A DNA stretch of 64,000 nt from Mesorhizobium sp. M1E.F.Ca.ET.045.02.1.1 (lineage in GTDB: Bacteria; Pseudomonadota; Alphaproteobacteria; Rhizobiales; Rhizobiaceae). The position numbers and the translations under genes are program-made. The notes under the pieces were generated by a model that was not told the DNA's origin, searched no databases, and saw only the letters and a program-made list of their open reading frames with translations. The stretch spans positions 2,742,501 through 2,806,500 of the forward strand of contig NZ_CP034447.1 in the NCBI RefSeq assembly GCF_003952485.1. The letters are read 5' to 3'. Positions 45,776 through 54,990 of this stretch are shown piece by piece. Positions within the stretch are counted from its first letter, which is position 1; every line of letters starts with the position of its first letter.

Positions 45776-46810
45776 ATGAACGCGCCATTTTCAGCGGAGA
45801 ATCGCTCCCGGGTCGTAGCCTGGGACCCGAAAAGGCAGGTCATCGAATCAGATCAAGACGTATGCCGGTTCGTCATTCTAATACTTCCCGGTTTTTCGCA
45901 GCTCAGCCTCTCTGCCTTTGTCGATCCTCTGCGCTATGCGAACTTGGTTTACGGTAGGTCCTTTTTTCAATGGACGATTACGAGCGAGGACGGGAAGCCC
46001 GTCGAGTGCGCCAGCGGTTTCACTTTGTCTGCGAGCAGCGACTTCGCGAGTGCCGGAAGGCGCGTCATAGCTAGCTATCGGCCAGACATGGTTGTCGTCT
46101 GCGCCGGCGAGAGGGTCGAGAAGCGCTCCTCGGCCTCGCTCATCAATATTCTTCGTCTATGCCGGAGGCATGGGGTATCCATCGCCGCATTGGGCACAGC
46201 AACGTGGCTGCTGGCAGAGAGCGGAATCCTTGATGATACTAGATGCACGATCCATTGGGATAAGCGGGCAGCTCTCTCTGAAATGTTCGGCCGACTCCGA
46301 GTGACCGACCAACTATTCGTTCGCGAGTCCAGTTTCGTTACCTGTGCGGGAGAGTTTGCGTCCTTTGACCTGGTCATGGATTTGATCACCGAACACCTTG
46401 GACGGGAGGCCGCGCTTGCCGTCTGCAGGCATACGACCGCCGGCCATTGGCGCGCCGCCTCGGAGACGCAATGCACGGCGAACGGCAATGAGGGTGGCAT
46501 TTGTAAGCCGCTCGCCGAAGTCATCCGCATCATGGAAGAGCACATAGAGGACCCGTTGCCGCTGCGCGACATAGCCAAATGCGTTGGCCGGTCCCAACGC
46601 CAGATCGAAAGGCTTTTTAGGCGTTCCGCTTCGTCCTCACCGATGCGCTACTACTTGGATTTGCGGCTCGGGCGCGCCAGACGTCTTATCGAACAGACGG
46701 AATTGCCAGTGGTGGAGATCGCGATCGCCTGCGGTTTCGCATCCGCCTCGCATTTTTCGAAATGCTTTCGTCAAGCCTTTGGCATCAATCCACGGGCCTA
46801 TCGTGGCTGA
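45776..46810 (+). CDS. GlxA-like AraC-family regulator (DJ-1/PfpI domain + HTH)
   Basis: A 344-residue regulator. The N-terminal two thirds have the DJ-1/PfpI-like ligand domain (FVILILPGFSQLSLSAFVDP, then RHGVSIAALGTATWLLAESG without an obvious catalytic Cys). The C-terminal AraC HTH reads LRDIAKCVGRSQRQIERLFR and ARRLIEQTELPVVEIAIACG followed by HFSKCFRQAFGINPRAYR. Homologues (GlxA, GbdR, CdhR) commonly control glycine-betaine and carnitine catabolism (family knowledge), which fits the methyltransferase genes upstream and the aldehyde dehydrogenase downstream. Confidence 0.92.
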   Translation: MNAPFSAENRSRVVAWDPKRQVIESDQDVCRFVILILPGFSQLSLSAFVDPLRYANLVYGRSFFQWTITSEDGKPVECASGFTLSASSDFASAGRRVIASYRPDMVVVCAGERVEKRSSASLINILRLCRRHGVSIAALGTATWLLAESGILDDTRCTIHWDKRAALSEMFGRLRVTDQLFVRESSFVTCAGEFASFDLVMDLITEHLGREAALAVCRHTTAGHWRAASETQCTANGNEGGICKPLAEVIRIMEEHIEDPLPLRDIAKCVGRSQRQIERLFRRSASSSPMRYYLDLRLGRARRLIEQTELPVVEIAIACGFASASHFSKCFRQAFGINPRAYRG

Positions 46811-46873
46811 TCTCGTTCCCGGTACGCTTTGCCTTCAGACCGCTTCATTGGACTAACTCGGAGTAGAAATTTA

Positions 46874-48301
46874 GTGAGCAATCATCTGAAGTTTTTCATC
46901 GACGGCAAATGGGTCGCGCCAGTGGTGCCGGCGACGCTGCATGTCATCGATCCGTCTACCGAGGAGGCCTATACGAAGATATCGATCGGCTCGAAGGCCG
47001 ACGTCGACAAGGCGGTCGCCGCCGCCAAGGCCGCGTTTCCGTCTTTCTCCCGGACGACCAAGGCCGAGCGCTTGACGCTGCTGAAGCGCATCCTCGAGAT
47101 CTACAATGAGCGCTATGAGGTCATCGCGCAAGCAATCAGCCAGGAGATGGGCGCGCCGATTACTTGGGCGCGCGAGGCGCAGGCCTGGGCCGGCCGCACT
47201 CACATGGAAGCCACTATCAAGGCACTGCAAGATTATGAGTTTTCCGAGAAACGTGGCTCGACCATGGTGGTCAAAGAGCCGATCGGCGTCTGCGCCCTGA
47301 TCACCCCGTGGAACTGGCCGCTCAACCAGATCGTCTGCAAAGTTGCTCCTGCCATCGCCGCCGGCTGCAGTGTAGTGTTGAAGCCCTCGGAAATCGCGCC
47401 GATCAGTGGGATCGTATTCTCCGAGGTGATGGAGGCTGCCGGTACGCCGAAGGGTGTCTACAATATGATCAACGGCACCGGGCCGGACGTCGGCCAAATC
47501 ATGGCCGGCCACCCCGACGTCGACATGGTCTCCTTCACCGGCTCGACCCGTGCCGGCATCATCGTCGCGCAGACGGCAGCGCAGACGGTAAAGCGTGTAG
47601 CGCAGGAGCTCGGCGGCAAATCGGCAAACATCGTGCTGCCCGACGCGGATTTCGAAACCGCGGTGAAGAAGGGCGTCGAAGGCTGCTTCGGAAATAGCGG
47701 CCAGTCGTGCGATGCGCCGACCCGGATGCTTGTCCCGGGCTCGCGCCATGACGAGGCGCTGGCGATCGCCAAGGAAGCGGCCGAGGCGCACAATGTCGGC
47801 GATCCACGTTCGGCCAAGACTACACTTGGCCCTGTAGTCTCCAACATTCAGTACGATAAGATCCAGCGGCTAATCGAAATCGGCATTAAGGAAGGCGCAA
47901 CGCTGGTCACCGGCGGCCTTGGCCGCCCTGAGCACCTTAGCCGCGGCTACTATGTTCGCCCGACCGTGTTCGGTCATGTGAAGCCTGGCATGACCATCGA
48001 GAAGGAAGAAATTTTCGGGCCGGTGCTCTCGGTCATTTCCTATAACGACGATGAGGACGCGGTGGAAATTGCCAACGACACCGTCTATGGCCTTGCCGCC
48101 TATGTGCAATCACGGGACATAGAGCACGCGCGGAGAGTGGCTGCCAAGCTGCGCGCCGGCCAAGTTTCCATCAACTATCCCGAGTGGGACACGTTCGCGC
48201 CCTTCGGCGGCTACAAGCAGTCGGGCAACGGCCGCGAGTATGCCGACTGGGCAATTCACGATTTCCTGGAGATCAAGGGCATCATCGGCTACGGTACCTA
48301 A
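46874..48301 (+). CDS. NAD(P)-dependent aldehyde dehydrogenase
   Basis: A 475-residue ALDH. The substrate and cofactor signatures are complete: ITPWNWPLNQ near residue 151, KPSEIAP near 178, FTGSTRAG, the catalytic-site glutamate in QELGGKSANIVL, and the nucleophile cysteine in GNSGQSCDAP near 280; the C terminus has PFGGYKQSGNGRE. The start is GTG 46874 after GGAG; an ATG at 46829 would add an unrelated tail. It follows the GlxA-like gene by 63 bases. It could oxidise 2-oxoglutarate semialdehyde to 2-oxoglutarate, the last step of the D-hydroxyproline route, or another aldehyde released by demethylation. Confidence 0.92.
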   Translation: MSNHLKFFIDGKWVAPVVPATLHVIDPSTEEAYTKISIGSKADVDKAVAAAKAAFPSFSRTTKAERLTLLKRILEIYNERYEVIAQAISQEMGAPITWAREAQAWAGRTHMEATIKALQDYEFSEKRGSTMVVKEPIGVCALITPWNWPLNQIVCKVAPAIAAGCSVVLKPSEIAPISGIVFSEVMEAAGTPKGVYNMINGTGPDVGQIMAGHPDVDMVSFTGSTRAGIIVAQTAAQTVKRVAQELGGKSANIVLPDADFETAVKKGVEGCFGNSGQSCDAPTRMLVPGSRHDEALAIAKEAAEAHNVGDPRSAKTTLGPVVSNIQYDKIQRLIEIGIKEGATLVTGGLGRPEHLSRGYYVRPTVFGHVKPGMTIEKEEIFGPVLSVISYNDDEDAVEIANDTVYGLAAYVQSRDIEHARRVAAKLRAGQVSINYPEWDTFAPFGGYKQSGNGREYADWAIHDFLEIKGIIGYGT

Positions 48302-48549
48302 GCGGAAATAACCTGCCGCAACCATACTCGGATAACCGACCTTCCTCTTCGGCCCGAAGCGGTCGCTCAGTTGTTGGAGGGCTTCGGTTGGACCGTCTCT
48401 TTCGGCCCCTCGACGGTCCGACACTTCGATATTCGACCGACACGGCAAGGTAATTTCTGGACTGGCAGCAGGTTCGCACAAGATGCGACGTTCGATCGAT
48501 GAACTGAAACGCGCATTAATGTCGGAATTTCTCGACGCTGCAGACTGAC
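48302..48549. other. Intergenic stretch before the IS66 fragment
   Basis: I see no supported gene in these 250 bases. Frames on both strands lack any recognisable domain. Confidence 0.4.
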
Positions 48550-48685
48550 TCAGCGGCTGGCCGCATTGGTGCGCGAGACGGTGGGCGCCGATCGGTTCAG
48601 CGGCGCAGTCTATGTCTTTCGGGCGAAACGAACGGACCGGATCAAGCTGATTTTCTGGGAGGAAGGCACCGGCGTCTGCCTCTAA
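48550..48685 (+). pseudogene. IS66-family TnpB (Orf2) fragment
   Basis: One frame reads VRETVGADRFSGAVYVFRAK followed by RTDRIKLIFWEEGTGVCL and a stop at 48683. This is the conserved core of the IS66 accessory protein TnpB, with an inserted residue in the WDGTG segment. The rest of the gene, TnpA, TnpC and the IS ends are missing. It marks a past insertion between the aldehyde dehydrogenase and the PutA fragment. Confidence 0.85.
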
Positions 48686-48715
48686 CCTTTACATCGACCG
48701 GATCATCATTGAGCC

Positions 48716-48847
48716 ATGGTTGGCATTCAGCCGTTCGGCGGAAGGGGCCTTTCGGCCACCGGTCCCAATGTGGGCGGGCCGCTTTACATCGGCCGGCTAG
48801 TGAAGCGTGCGACGATCCCCCGCCGCGGGAGGCAATGCGAAGTTTGA
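48716..48847 (+). pseudogene. PutA / P5C-dehydrogenase C-terminal fragment
   Basis: The frame from ATG 48716 reads VGIQPFGGRGLSATGPNVGG and then PLYIGRLV. This is the conserved C-terminal stretch of the P5C-dehydrogenase domain of PutA (usual form PFGG-x-GLSGTGPKAGGP). All upstream parts are missing. It shows that a proline-degradation gene once stood here, next to the betaine genes. Confidence 0.8.
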
Positions 48848-49008
48848 TGGCAATCGGTTGAGTTATGCCTGTGAGAGCCGGCGACTCGCGTGGCCTCTAG
48901 CCTCCGCCGGCCCGGCTTCGGCGATAACGACCTTCTTCCTTTTCCGCCGCTTTCTCGACGACATGCGGCATCGTCTCCCCGCGGCCGGTCGTGGTGTCAG
49001 AGATCATA

Positions 49009-50118
49009 TCAGCCGAAAGACGCCACGGGTTTTCCAAACAGGCTCTCATCCGGGATCACCCCGAGGCCCGGCCCGGTGGGCAGCTTGATGTGGCCGCCCT
49101 CGATCTTGACCCCGTTTTCCGGATCGTAGTTGCCTTCCACGTAAGGCTGGGCGATCCATACACCCTCAAGGAGCCTGGGCTGTACGGTCGCGCCGATATG
49201 GGTGCAGGCCGCGGCGATGATGTCGCCGCCCCACGCATCGTCGCAGGTATGCGGCATTGAACGGGTCTCGCAAATGTCGCGGAACGTTGCCATCGCGTGC
49301 AGGCCGCCGATACGGGTGATCTTCATACCGAAGCCATCGCAGATGCCATCGCCGACAGCGCGGAGCACGGTGTTCAGATCCTCGCAGTTCTCGTCGAGGT
49401 AAAGAGCGTGGTGAAGCTGACTGCGGATCGACTTAAGTTCCTCGATCGTGTTGCAGGGCTGTTCGATAATGAAAGGAATGTCCAGGCACTCCCGGCTGAG
49501 ACACAGCGTGTCCCGCGTTGTCAACGACCGGTTGCCGTCGACGGCAAGCCGCATGCGGGTGCCTACGCGCTCCCATACCTTCCTGACCACCTCGATATTG
49601 GCTTCGATCGGGCGAGCGCCACCGATCTTGATCTGCATGCGTCGATAGCCTTCGTTCGCGCGTTCTTCGGCGATGTGGGCGACCTCGTCAGGCTCTCCGA
49701 GACCGGATGCGTAGAAGGACGGAACGCGTTCGGTCATCACGCCGCCTAGCAGGTCGGCGACCCGCATGTTCACCTGTTTCCCCAGAATGTCATATGCGGC
49801 GATATCCAACGCTGCCTTGGCGTAGTGGTGGCCGTTGAGAAGGCCGTCCATCCTGCGGCGAAACACCAGCGGCTGAAGCGGATCGACACCGATGAGTCCC
49901 GGAACCATTTCCTCCAACGCGGCGACGGCACCTTTCGCGTGCTGGGGCTGGTAGGTGGCGCCGATGGGACAGGTTTCGCCCCAGCCGAAGAGACCGTTGT
50001 CGGTGACGATTTTCACCAGGGTCGTCTCGAGCGCCTGGACGGTACTGCTTGCAATCCTGTAGGGGCCGTTCTTGACGGGCAGACTGTGCGAATAGATGTG
50101 GATTTCCTTGATCTTCAC
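49009..50118 (-). CDS. hpbD: 4-hydroxyproline betaine 2-epimerase (HpbD-like)
   Basis: A 369-residue enolase-superfamily protein closely resembling characterised HpbD (recognised from memory). The N terminus has [15 protein letters not shown] and [12 protein letters not shown]. The two catalytic lysines are K164 (MQIKIGG) and K266 ([11 protein letters not shown]). Metal ligands are D194 (AVDGN), E219 (IIEQP) and D242 (YLDEN). Y56 and W321 (EGVWIAQP) occupy the positions of the cation-binding aromatics reported for HpbD. The enzyme epimerises trans-4-hydroxy-L-proline betaine and racemises proline betaine (family knowledge). The start is GTG 50118 after GGAGGTGCCGCA. It lies directly behind a truncated FAD oxidase on the same strand. 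Confidence 0.88.
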   Translation of the reverse strand: MKIKEIHIYSHSLPVKNGPYRIASSTVQALETTLVKIVTDNGLFGWGETCPIGATYQPQHAKGAVAALEEMVPGLIGVDPLQPLVFRRRMDGLLNGHHYAKAALDIAAYDILGKQVNMRVADLLGGVMTERVPSFYASGLGEPDEVAHIAEERANEGYRRMQIKIGGARPIEANIEVVRKVWERVGTRMRLAVDGNRSLTTRDTLCLSRECLDIPFIIEQPCNTIEELKSIRSQLHHALYLDENCEDLNTVLRAVGDGICDGFGMKITRIGGLHAMATFRDICETRSMPHTCDDAWGGDIIAAACTHIGATVQPRLLEGVWIAQPYVEGNYDPENGVKIEGGHIKLPTGPGLGVIPDESLFGKPVASFG

Positions 50119-50556
50119 TGCGGCACCTCCAAAAATAAGCAATCGACGCCCAGTTGCTCTACTGCTGAGCGGAGATAGGCATTACCGTCTATATTAGTGG
50201 TCAGTTCATCCAGATTGCGTTTGACGTCGTCCACGAAATTGCACTTGCGCGGATTGTGGGCTAGGTCGATGGCAAAGCCCATGCAACGTCCGGCGGCGTT
50301 GTTTCCGACACGGCCGGCGTAAACGAGAACCATCGCAGCATCAGGATTTAAATCCGCATAGCGGCGAACGGCGTGCAGCATCCAGCCACCGCCTACCACT
50401 AGGCAATCGCAATCGACGTTGCCCTTCAGCGGCACTAGCAGGAGATCCGGACCCTGTCAGGTACCACCCCGATGGGGTTGCTTCGACTTGAGGGGGGCGG
50501 AACAGCAGTATGTCGGCTGGAAAGCGGAGAAGCGAAATCCATGAGTGTTTTCTCAT
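50118..50556 (-). pseudogene. Truncated FAD amine oxidoreductase (paralogue of 34094-35449)
   Basis: Only about the first 140 codons remain. Near 50540-50450 one frame reads FPADILLFRPPQVEATPSGW, matching the N terminus of the intact oxidase. After a frameshift near 50430 another frame gives CDCLVVGGGWMLHAVRRYAD (one Gly of the FAD motif lost) and GRCMGFAIDLAHNPRKCNFV. It ends abruptly at the hpbD ribosome site. Together with the LysR remnant at 50670 it forms a dead copy of the 33044-35449 divergent pair. Confidence 0.85.
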
Positions 50557-50618
50557 TGAGGCCGGACGTCAGGCAGCCTCAGCGGCCATCTTTGCCCTCG
50601 CCCGAGCCTAGAAGTCAT

Positions 50619-50705
50619 TCCGGCAAAGCTGTAGACGAAAAAAATGAGCGCCTGATATTAATGTAACCTATGTCTAACCTGCGCTACTTGCTGCCCTCAA
50701 GCCAG
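50619..50705 (+). pseudogene. LysR start-codon remnant with its control region
   Basis: ATG 50670 opens MSNLRYLLPSS, the N terminus typical of GcvA-like LysR proteins and similar to MSKLRSLVPST of the intact gene at 33952. Homology stops after about 11 codons. The preceding spacer 50619-50669 matches the intact divergent spacer (TGTAGACGAAAAA and GCGCCTGATAT in the same order). No further LysR sequence follows. The rest of the stretch to 50916 holds nothing that I can identify. Confidence 0.7.
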
Positions 50706-50916
50706 TGCGAAAGGGCCGGCCTGACCCATACCAGTCGTGCTCGCGACGGTTCAGAAATGACCACTTTGCGCCCAATCTCGGTCGGTACGCACGTTCAAGC
50801 TGAACCCCAAAAGCCGACCTCCCTGGCCTCGACCCGGATGAGCAGCCGTATCTCGCGCTTCTCTAAAGTCAACAGTCGCACCTTTGTCATCATTTCGCGG
50901 ACGTGGTGTGCTGGGT

Positions 50917-53900
50917 TCAGTTTGAAGAAGATCGATGACGAAGCGCGTTTTGGGTTTCCGCCATCCATCCGTCTGCTTGAATTTCTTTGAAAAGCTCAAG
51001 TGCGCCGTGTAGCAATTTCTTCGCGTTACCTCTGTTCGTGGCAAGTTCAAATCTGCCAAAGGCAAGCAGGCTTTGGGCGAGTTCAGGACGAGACTGGATT
51101 GTTTGGAGAAGATCGACACTTCTGCGGAACTGCGCGTCCGCCGATTGGCGGTCGCCACTGGCCTCGTAGGCTTGGCCGAGCGCGCGACGGGCAGCGCCAA
51201 TCTCAAGCCTTGCCGTTACGCGCTCCGCGAGCTCCAATGCGCGTTCCGCTGCTTGCAGCCCGGCTGCAGCGTCCCCTTCTGCCAAGTGCAATTGGCTCAA
51301 AGCGATGTGCGGATAGATCTTGCAGAAATCGTCATCCAGCCGCCGTGCCACTGTCTTCATCACCGGATCCAGGAAAGCCCTTGCGTCGGAAATCCGGTTC
51401 AGCTTCAGGCAGGCGATGGCTGCCCAGCCTGACGACCACAACACAACGCTCCATCTCCCGTTTTCCCACGCGGTCGAAAGGTTCTGCTCGACGACCTGCA
51501 CCGTGCGCTGCCACAATCCTTTGTAAAACCAAGATTCTGCTTCCATCACCACCCACGAGCGCACCTCGACGTCTTGGGTTGACGCTGCTATCTCTCGAAC
51601 CATCTGCGCAAATTGGAGGGAGCGCTTCAACCTCCCGGCGCGGGCGTTGTAGCAGCGGCCGGGACCTGCGGCGAAGGACCCAAGTTCTTCCAGATCCCCG
51701 ACTTCCTTCAACAGATTCGCAGCCCGTTCGATCTTCTCGAGTGATTCCTCAAGCCGTCCGGTATTGCCGAGCAAGATGGCGTAGCGCATCGCGACTTCGG
51801 CCTGGCACGCCGTATCCGTGAAACTGGCATGTAGTTCTGCGCTGACCAACAAGGACTCTTCCAACCAATCCATGCCTTTGAAGGACTGCAGCCCCGCCAA
51901 GGCCGCGATGTCTCCCTCAGCACACGCGATTGCCCTGTCGACTTGGTGAAGCGCTTCGCCACGCTCCTCTTTGGTCGCGTATGGCCTGCCACACCTGACC
52001 CGCGCCAGGACCGTCTCTACGTATGTTTTTTGGTGTGCCGCCGTGTCCGGAAGGTGTTCGAGGGCGTGGATGGCGCGCCGGTAATGCTCGGCCGCCTCCC
52101 AGCGAGCCCCTCGACTCTGGGCTTTCGCCGCAGCCAAGAGCCGGCAATTCAGGACCTCTTCCCAGGCATTTGCTCTCTCGTAGTGGTGCGCAAGCAATGC
52201 CGGATCGTCGGTCCGCGCCTGCGTAAGCGCACCGGCAATACGCTTGTGCAGTTCTTTCCGCGTGTCACGTAGCAAGCTGCCATAGGCCGCATCCTGAAGC
52301 AGAGCGTGCCTGAAGACATAGGTCGCTCCCGAAGCGGCTTGCCGGAAGACCAGCAGCCCAGCGTCGACCAAGGCATCCAAAGCAGTTTGTAGGGCAGCTC
52401 CATCGGGATCGCATACGCGCTCGAGAAGCTCGATCGTGAACTCCCGGCCTATTGCTGCCGCGGTCTGATAGACCCGCTTTCCACTGGCGAGCCGATCGAG
52501 CCGCGCCATCAGCATGTCTTGAAGTGATGCGGGCACGCCCCGCTCGAGAGCCCCGGCGGAGCTCGGTTGACTCTGTGCCTCAATCAGGGTCCTGGCCATC
52601 TCTTCGAGAAAGAGAGGTATCCCATCGCTCCGCTTCACAATCTCTTCAACGATGCTTTCTGGCAGCAAGTCAGAGTCCGCCAGCGAACCGATCATTTTCT
52701 CGCACTCGCGCTTGGCTATGCGATTCAACACAAGCGTCGTGACATGAGGCTGATCGGACCATGCGACGCTGATCCCGGGACGCGAGGTGACGATTAGCAA
52801 GACCGGCAGAGCCTCTACCCCGTCGACGAGCCGGTTGAGAAACTCGCGTGTCGACAGGTCACACCAGTGCAGATCCTCGAAGATGATAATCAATGGACCT
52901 TTGGCGCAGATATCTTCTATAAGGCCCGCAAGCACATCAAAAGTGCGTTCCTTCTGTTGAACCGCATCTAGGCTTGGCCAGCCGCCTTCTCCTCGGTTCA
53001 TTGGAAGCGAGAGAAAAGCTGCGAGAACCAACAAAGCGTCGTCTCCCTCGGCAGATTTGGGGAGTATCGCCGCCAACCTTCGCAACTTTTCGCCCGGATT
53101 GAGCTCCGGGTGAATGTCGGCTGCTTGCTCTAGCTGCATGACCAGAGGGTAAAACGCTCGGTCCGCATGTGAGGGCGAGCATTGATAGGTCAGGCGCGCA
53201 TGAGGCCGATCCAGTAGCTTTGCTCGCACAGCTTCACAGAGGCGTGACTTGCCGATACCTGGCTCGCCCGAAACGAGAACGACTTGGCCTTCGCCCGCCT
53301 CTGCTTGCCGGAATCGCTTTGTCAGCAGTTCCACTTCATCGTCGCGCCCGATCAGCGGCGTGTGGAGCCGGCCGTGCAGAGCTTCAAAGCGTGTCTCTCT
53401 GGCCGCCTTACCCAAGATACGCGAAGCGCGCACGGGCTCCGGAAATCCCTTCAAGAGATGTTCGCCAAGATCGGCAGTCTCATAGAGATTGCCGAGAAGC
53501 TGCCGCGTGCTGGCCGAGACCACGACAGTTCCGGACTCCGCGATGCCCTGCAGCCGCGCAGCCAGATTCGGAGTTTCGCCGACCACAGCGCGCTCTCGCG
53601 CCGTTCCAGTGCCGGTCGTTTCACCGACCATTACAAGACCTGTCGCGATACCGACGCGAGCCGCGATAGCTCGTCCGATCGCGGTGTCCAACGTTGAGAC
53701 TGCGAATGTCAGTTCAAGGCCCGCCTCGACGGCGCGCTCAGCATCGTCCTCGTGGGCGCGCGGCCAGCCGAAATAGGCCAGCACCCCATCGCCCATGAAC
53801 TTGGCGATATGCCCATCCCATCCCGCCACGATCTTTGTGCAACTTAAGTGATAAGCACGTATTGCGTTGGCCACATCCTCGGGATCGAACTCGACCGAGA

Positions 53901-54210
53901 GGCGCGTCGAGTCCACCAGGTCACAGAACATCACCGTAAGCTGCCGACGTTCGGGCGACAAATCTTGCGAGGGCTCAGCCGACGTGACCGGTTCCGTGGC
54001 TCCTTCGTTGCTCCGTCCGGTGTCAGGTACTGAAAGGCCGGCTATCGCCCTCAGAAGTCTGCGCCGATCACCTACCGCGGCAACCCCCATTTCTTTAAGA
54101 TCATCGCCCGTCAGGCTATGCAGCACATCGCCATCGATCTTGTTTTTGGCAAACGCTTCCACGTACTCGCCAAGACCTTGTTTCTCCAGCCATTTGGCGA
54201 CGTCGCGCAT
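50917..54210 (-). CDS. SAM domain / adenylate-guanylate cyclase / AAA-ATPase / TPR protein
   Basis: A 1097-residue multidomain signalling protein. The order is: SAM domain (about 1-60, VAKWLEKQGLGEYVEAFAKN); class III nucleotide cyclase (about 88-260) with metal-binding MFCDLVDSTRLS and KFMGDGVLAYFGWP; P-loop ATPase with SGEPGIGKSRL near residue 320 and IIIFEDLHWCD; then a helical TPR-like region to the end. Many copies of this architecture exist in Mesorhizobium and Bradyrhizobium (family knowledge). It probably makes cAMP in response to a signal sensed by the ATPase-TPR part, but the signal is unknown. It stands alone on the minus strand, separating the catabolic region from the integration module. 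Confidence 0.9.
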   Translation of the reverse strand: MRDVAKWLEKQGLGEYVEAFAKNKIDGDVLHSLTGDDLKEMGVAAVGDRRRLLRAIAGLSVPDTGRSNEGATEPVTSAEPSQDLSPERRQLTVMFCDLVDSTRLSVEFDPEDVANAIRAYHLSCTKIVAGWDGHIAKFMGDGVLAYFGWPRAHEDDAERAVEAGLELTFAVSTLDTAIGRAIAARVGIATGLVMVGETTGTGTARERAVVGETPNLAARLQGIAESGTVVVSASTRQLLGNLYETADLGEHLLKGFPEPVRASRILGKAARETRFEALHGRLHTPLIGRDDEVELLTKRFRQAEAGEGQVVLVSGEPGIGKSRLCEAVRAKLLDRPHARLTYQCSPSHADRAFYPLVMQLEQAADIHPELNPGEKLRRLAAILPKSAEGDDALLVLAAFLSLPMNRGEGGWPSLDAVQQKERTFDVLAGLIEDICAKGPLIIIFEDLHWCDLSTREFLNRLVDGVEALPVLLIVTSRPGISVAWSDQPHVTTLVLNRIAKRECEKMIGSLADSDLLPESIVEEIVKRSDGIPLFLEEMARTLIEAQSQPSSAGALERGVPASLQDMLMARLDRLASGKRVYQTAAAIGREFTIELLERVCDPDGAALQTALDALVDAGLLVFRQAASGATYVFRHALLQDAAYGSLLRDTRKELHKRIAGALTQARTDDPALLAHHYERANAWEEVLNCRLLAAAKAQSRGARWEAAEHYRRAIHALEHLPDTAAHQKTYVETVLARVRCGRPYATKEERGEALHQVDRAIACAEGDIAALAGLQSFKGMDWLEESLLVSAELHASFTDTACQAEVAMRYAILLGNTGRLEESLEKIERAANLLKEVGDLEELGSFAAGPGRCYNARAGRLKRSLQFAQMVREIAASTQDVEVRSWVVMEAESWFYKGLWQRTVQVVEQNLSTAWENGRWSVVLWSSGWAAIACLKLNRISDARAFLDPVMKTVARRLDDDFCKIYPHIALSQLHLAEGDAAAGLQAAERALELAERVTARLEIGAARRALGQAYEASGDRQSADAQFRRSVDLLQTIQSRPELAQSLLAFGRFELATNRGNAKKLLHGALELFKEIQADGWMAETQNALRHRSSSN

Positions 54211-54627
54211 AGCGCGTTCCCCAATTGCTTGGCTAAGACGGACGAATTGCGGACCGTCTCACTGAGCGGCATGCCTGTTGACATGGTGTGGGCCATGCAA
54301 CTTGATGTCCATCGACTCCTAGTTCCGACCTTGCTCTAGCGCCGAAGTCGCTGCGACCGATCGCTCGGAAGCCATCGTACCAAGACTCATGATGAGATAC
54401 CATTCGAAGCTCGAGCCTGGTGTCGAACAAAGGGGACCGAACGTCCGGAATGGATCAAACTCGAGCAGCCCGCGCAATCCAGGCGAATGTCGGCCTACGG
54501 GCCTTTAGCATGCCAAACCGGACCGACGGCTAGCGGCACCATTGCAGACTGAATTGTCAGCAAAGCGACCAAGGATGCCTTCGAACTTAGCTGGCTTCGA
54601 AACATGGCATGCGCGATTGAGGTGTCG
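54211..54627. other. Intergenic stretch between cyclase and XRE genes
   Basis: About 415 bases with no gene that I can support. It must contain the promoter of the minus-strand cyclase gene. I see no repeats or hairpins of note. Confidence 0.4.
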
Positions 54628-54855
54628 CTAAGACCGCTTGGCTATGCGGACACCGAGGCCGCCGCCGTTCTCTGCAATGAATTCCACTCCGGCAGCTTCG
54701 AAGGCCTCGCGTATTCGATCGAGCGTAGGCTGTTTAAGCGCCTCGCCTCGTTCCAGGCGCACAATCGTCTGTGTTGAAACACCCGCTTCTCTAGCAAGAT
54801 CGAGGACACCCCAATCCAGCGCGGCCCGGGCCATCCGACATTGGACCGGCGTCAT
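54628..54855 (-). CDS. XRE-family helix-turn-helix repressor
   Basis: A 75-residue Cro/CI-type protein. The HTH is MARAALDWGVLDLAREAGVS and TQTIVRLERGEALKQPTLDR, ending with a short strand FIAENGGGLGVRI. ATG 54855 is chosen because the family starts MTPVQCRMARAAL; longer frames upstream run through the operator. A perfect 19-base palindrome lies 4 bases upstream of the start and includes its GGTGAT ribosome-like site. The protein therefore probably represses its own translation or transcription. Its place in the integration module suggests island control. Confidence 0.9.
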   Translation of the reverse strand: MTPVQCRMARAALDWGVLDLAREAGVSTQTIVRLERGEALKQPTLDRIREAFEAAGVEFIAENGGGLGVRIAKRS

Positions 54856-54858
54856 AAG

Positions 54859-54877
54859 ATCACCATAATATGGTGAT
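54859..54877. promoter_or_regulatory. Perfect palindromic operator upstream of the XRE gene
   Basis: ATCACCATAATATGGTGAT is a perfect 9-bp inverted repeat about one central base. It sits just ahead of the XRE gene start and overlaps the only plausible ribosome site, as expected for an autoregulated repressor. No second copy was found near the recombinase genes by eye. Confidence 0.75.
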
Positions 54878-54990
54878 TTTTGTTGCTCATATGCTGCTCT
54901 AACTGTATTCATGAGTGCACTAAACGGCCGGAACGGTGACGCAACACCGATCCGGCCTGACCACAACCCTAGCTGCTAGGAGCTCGGATC

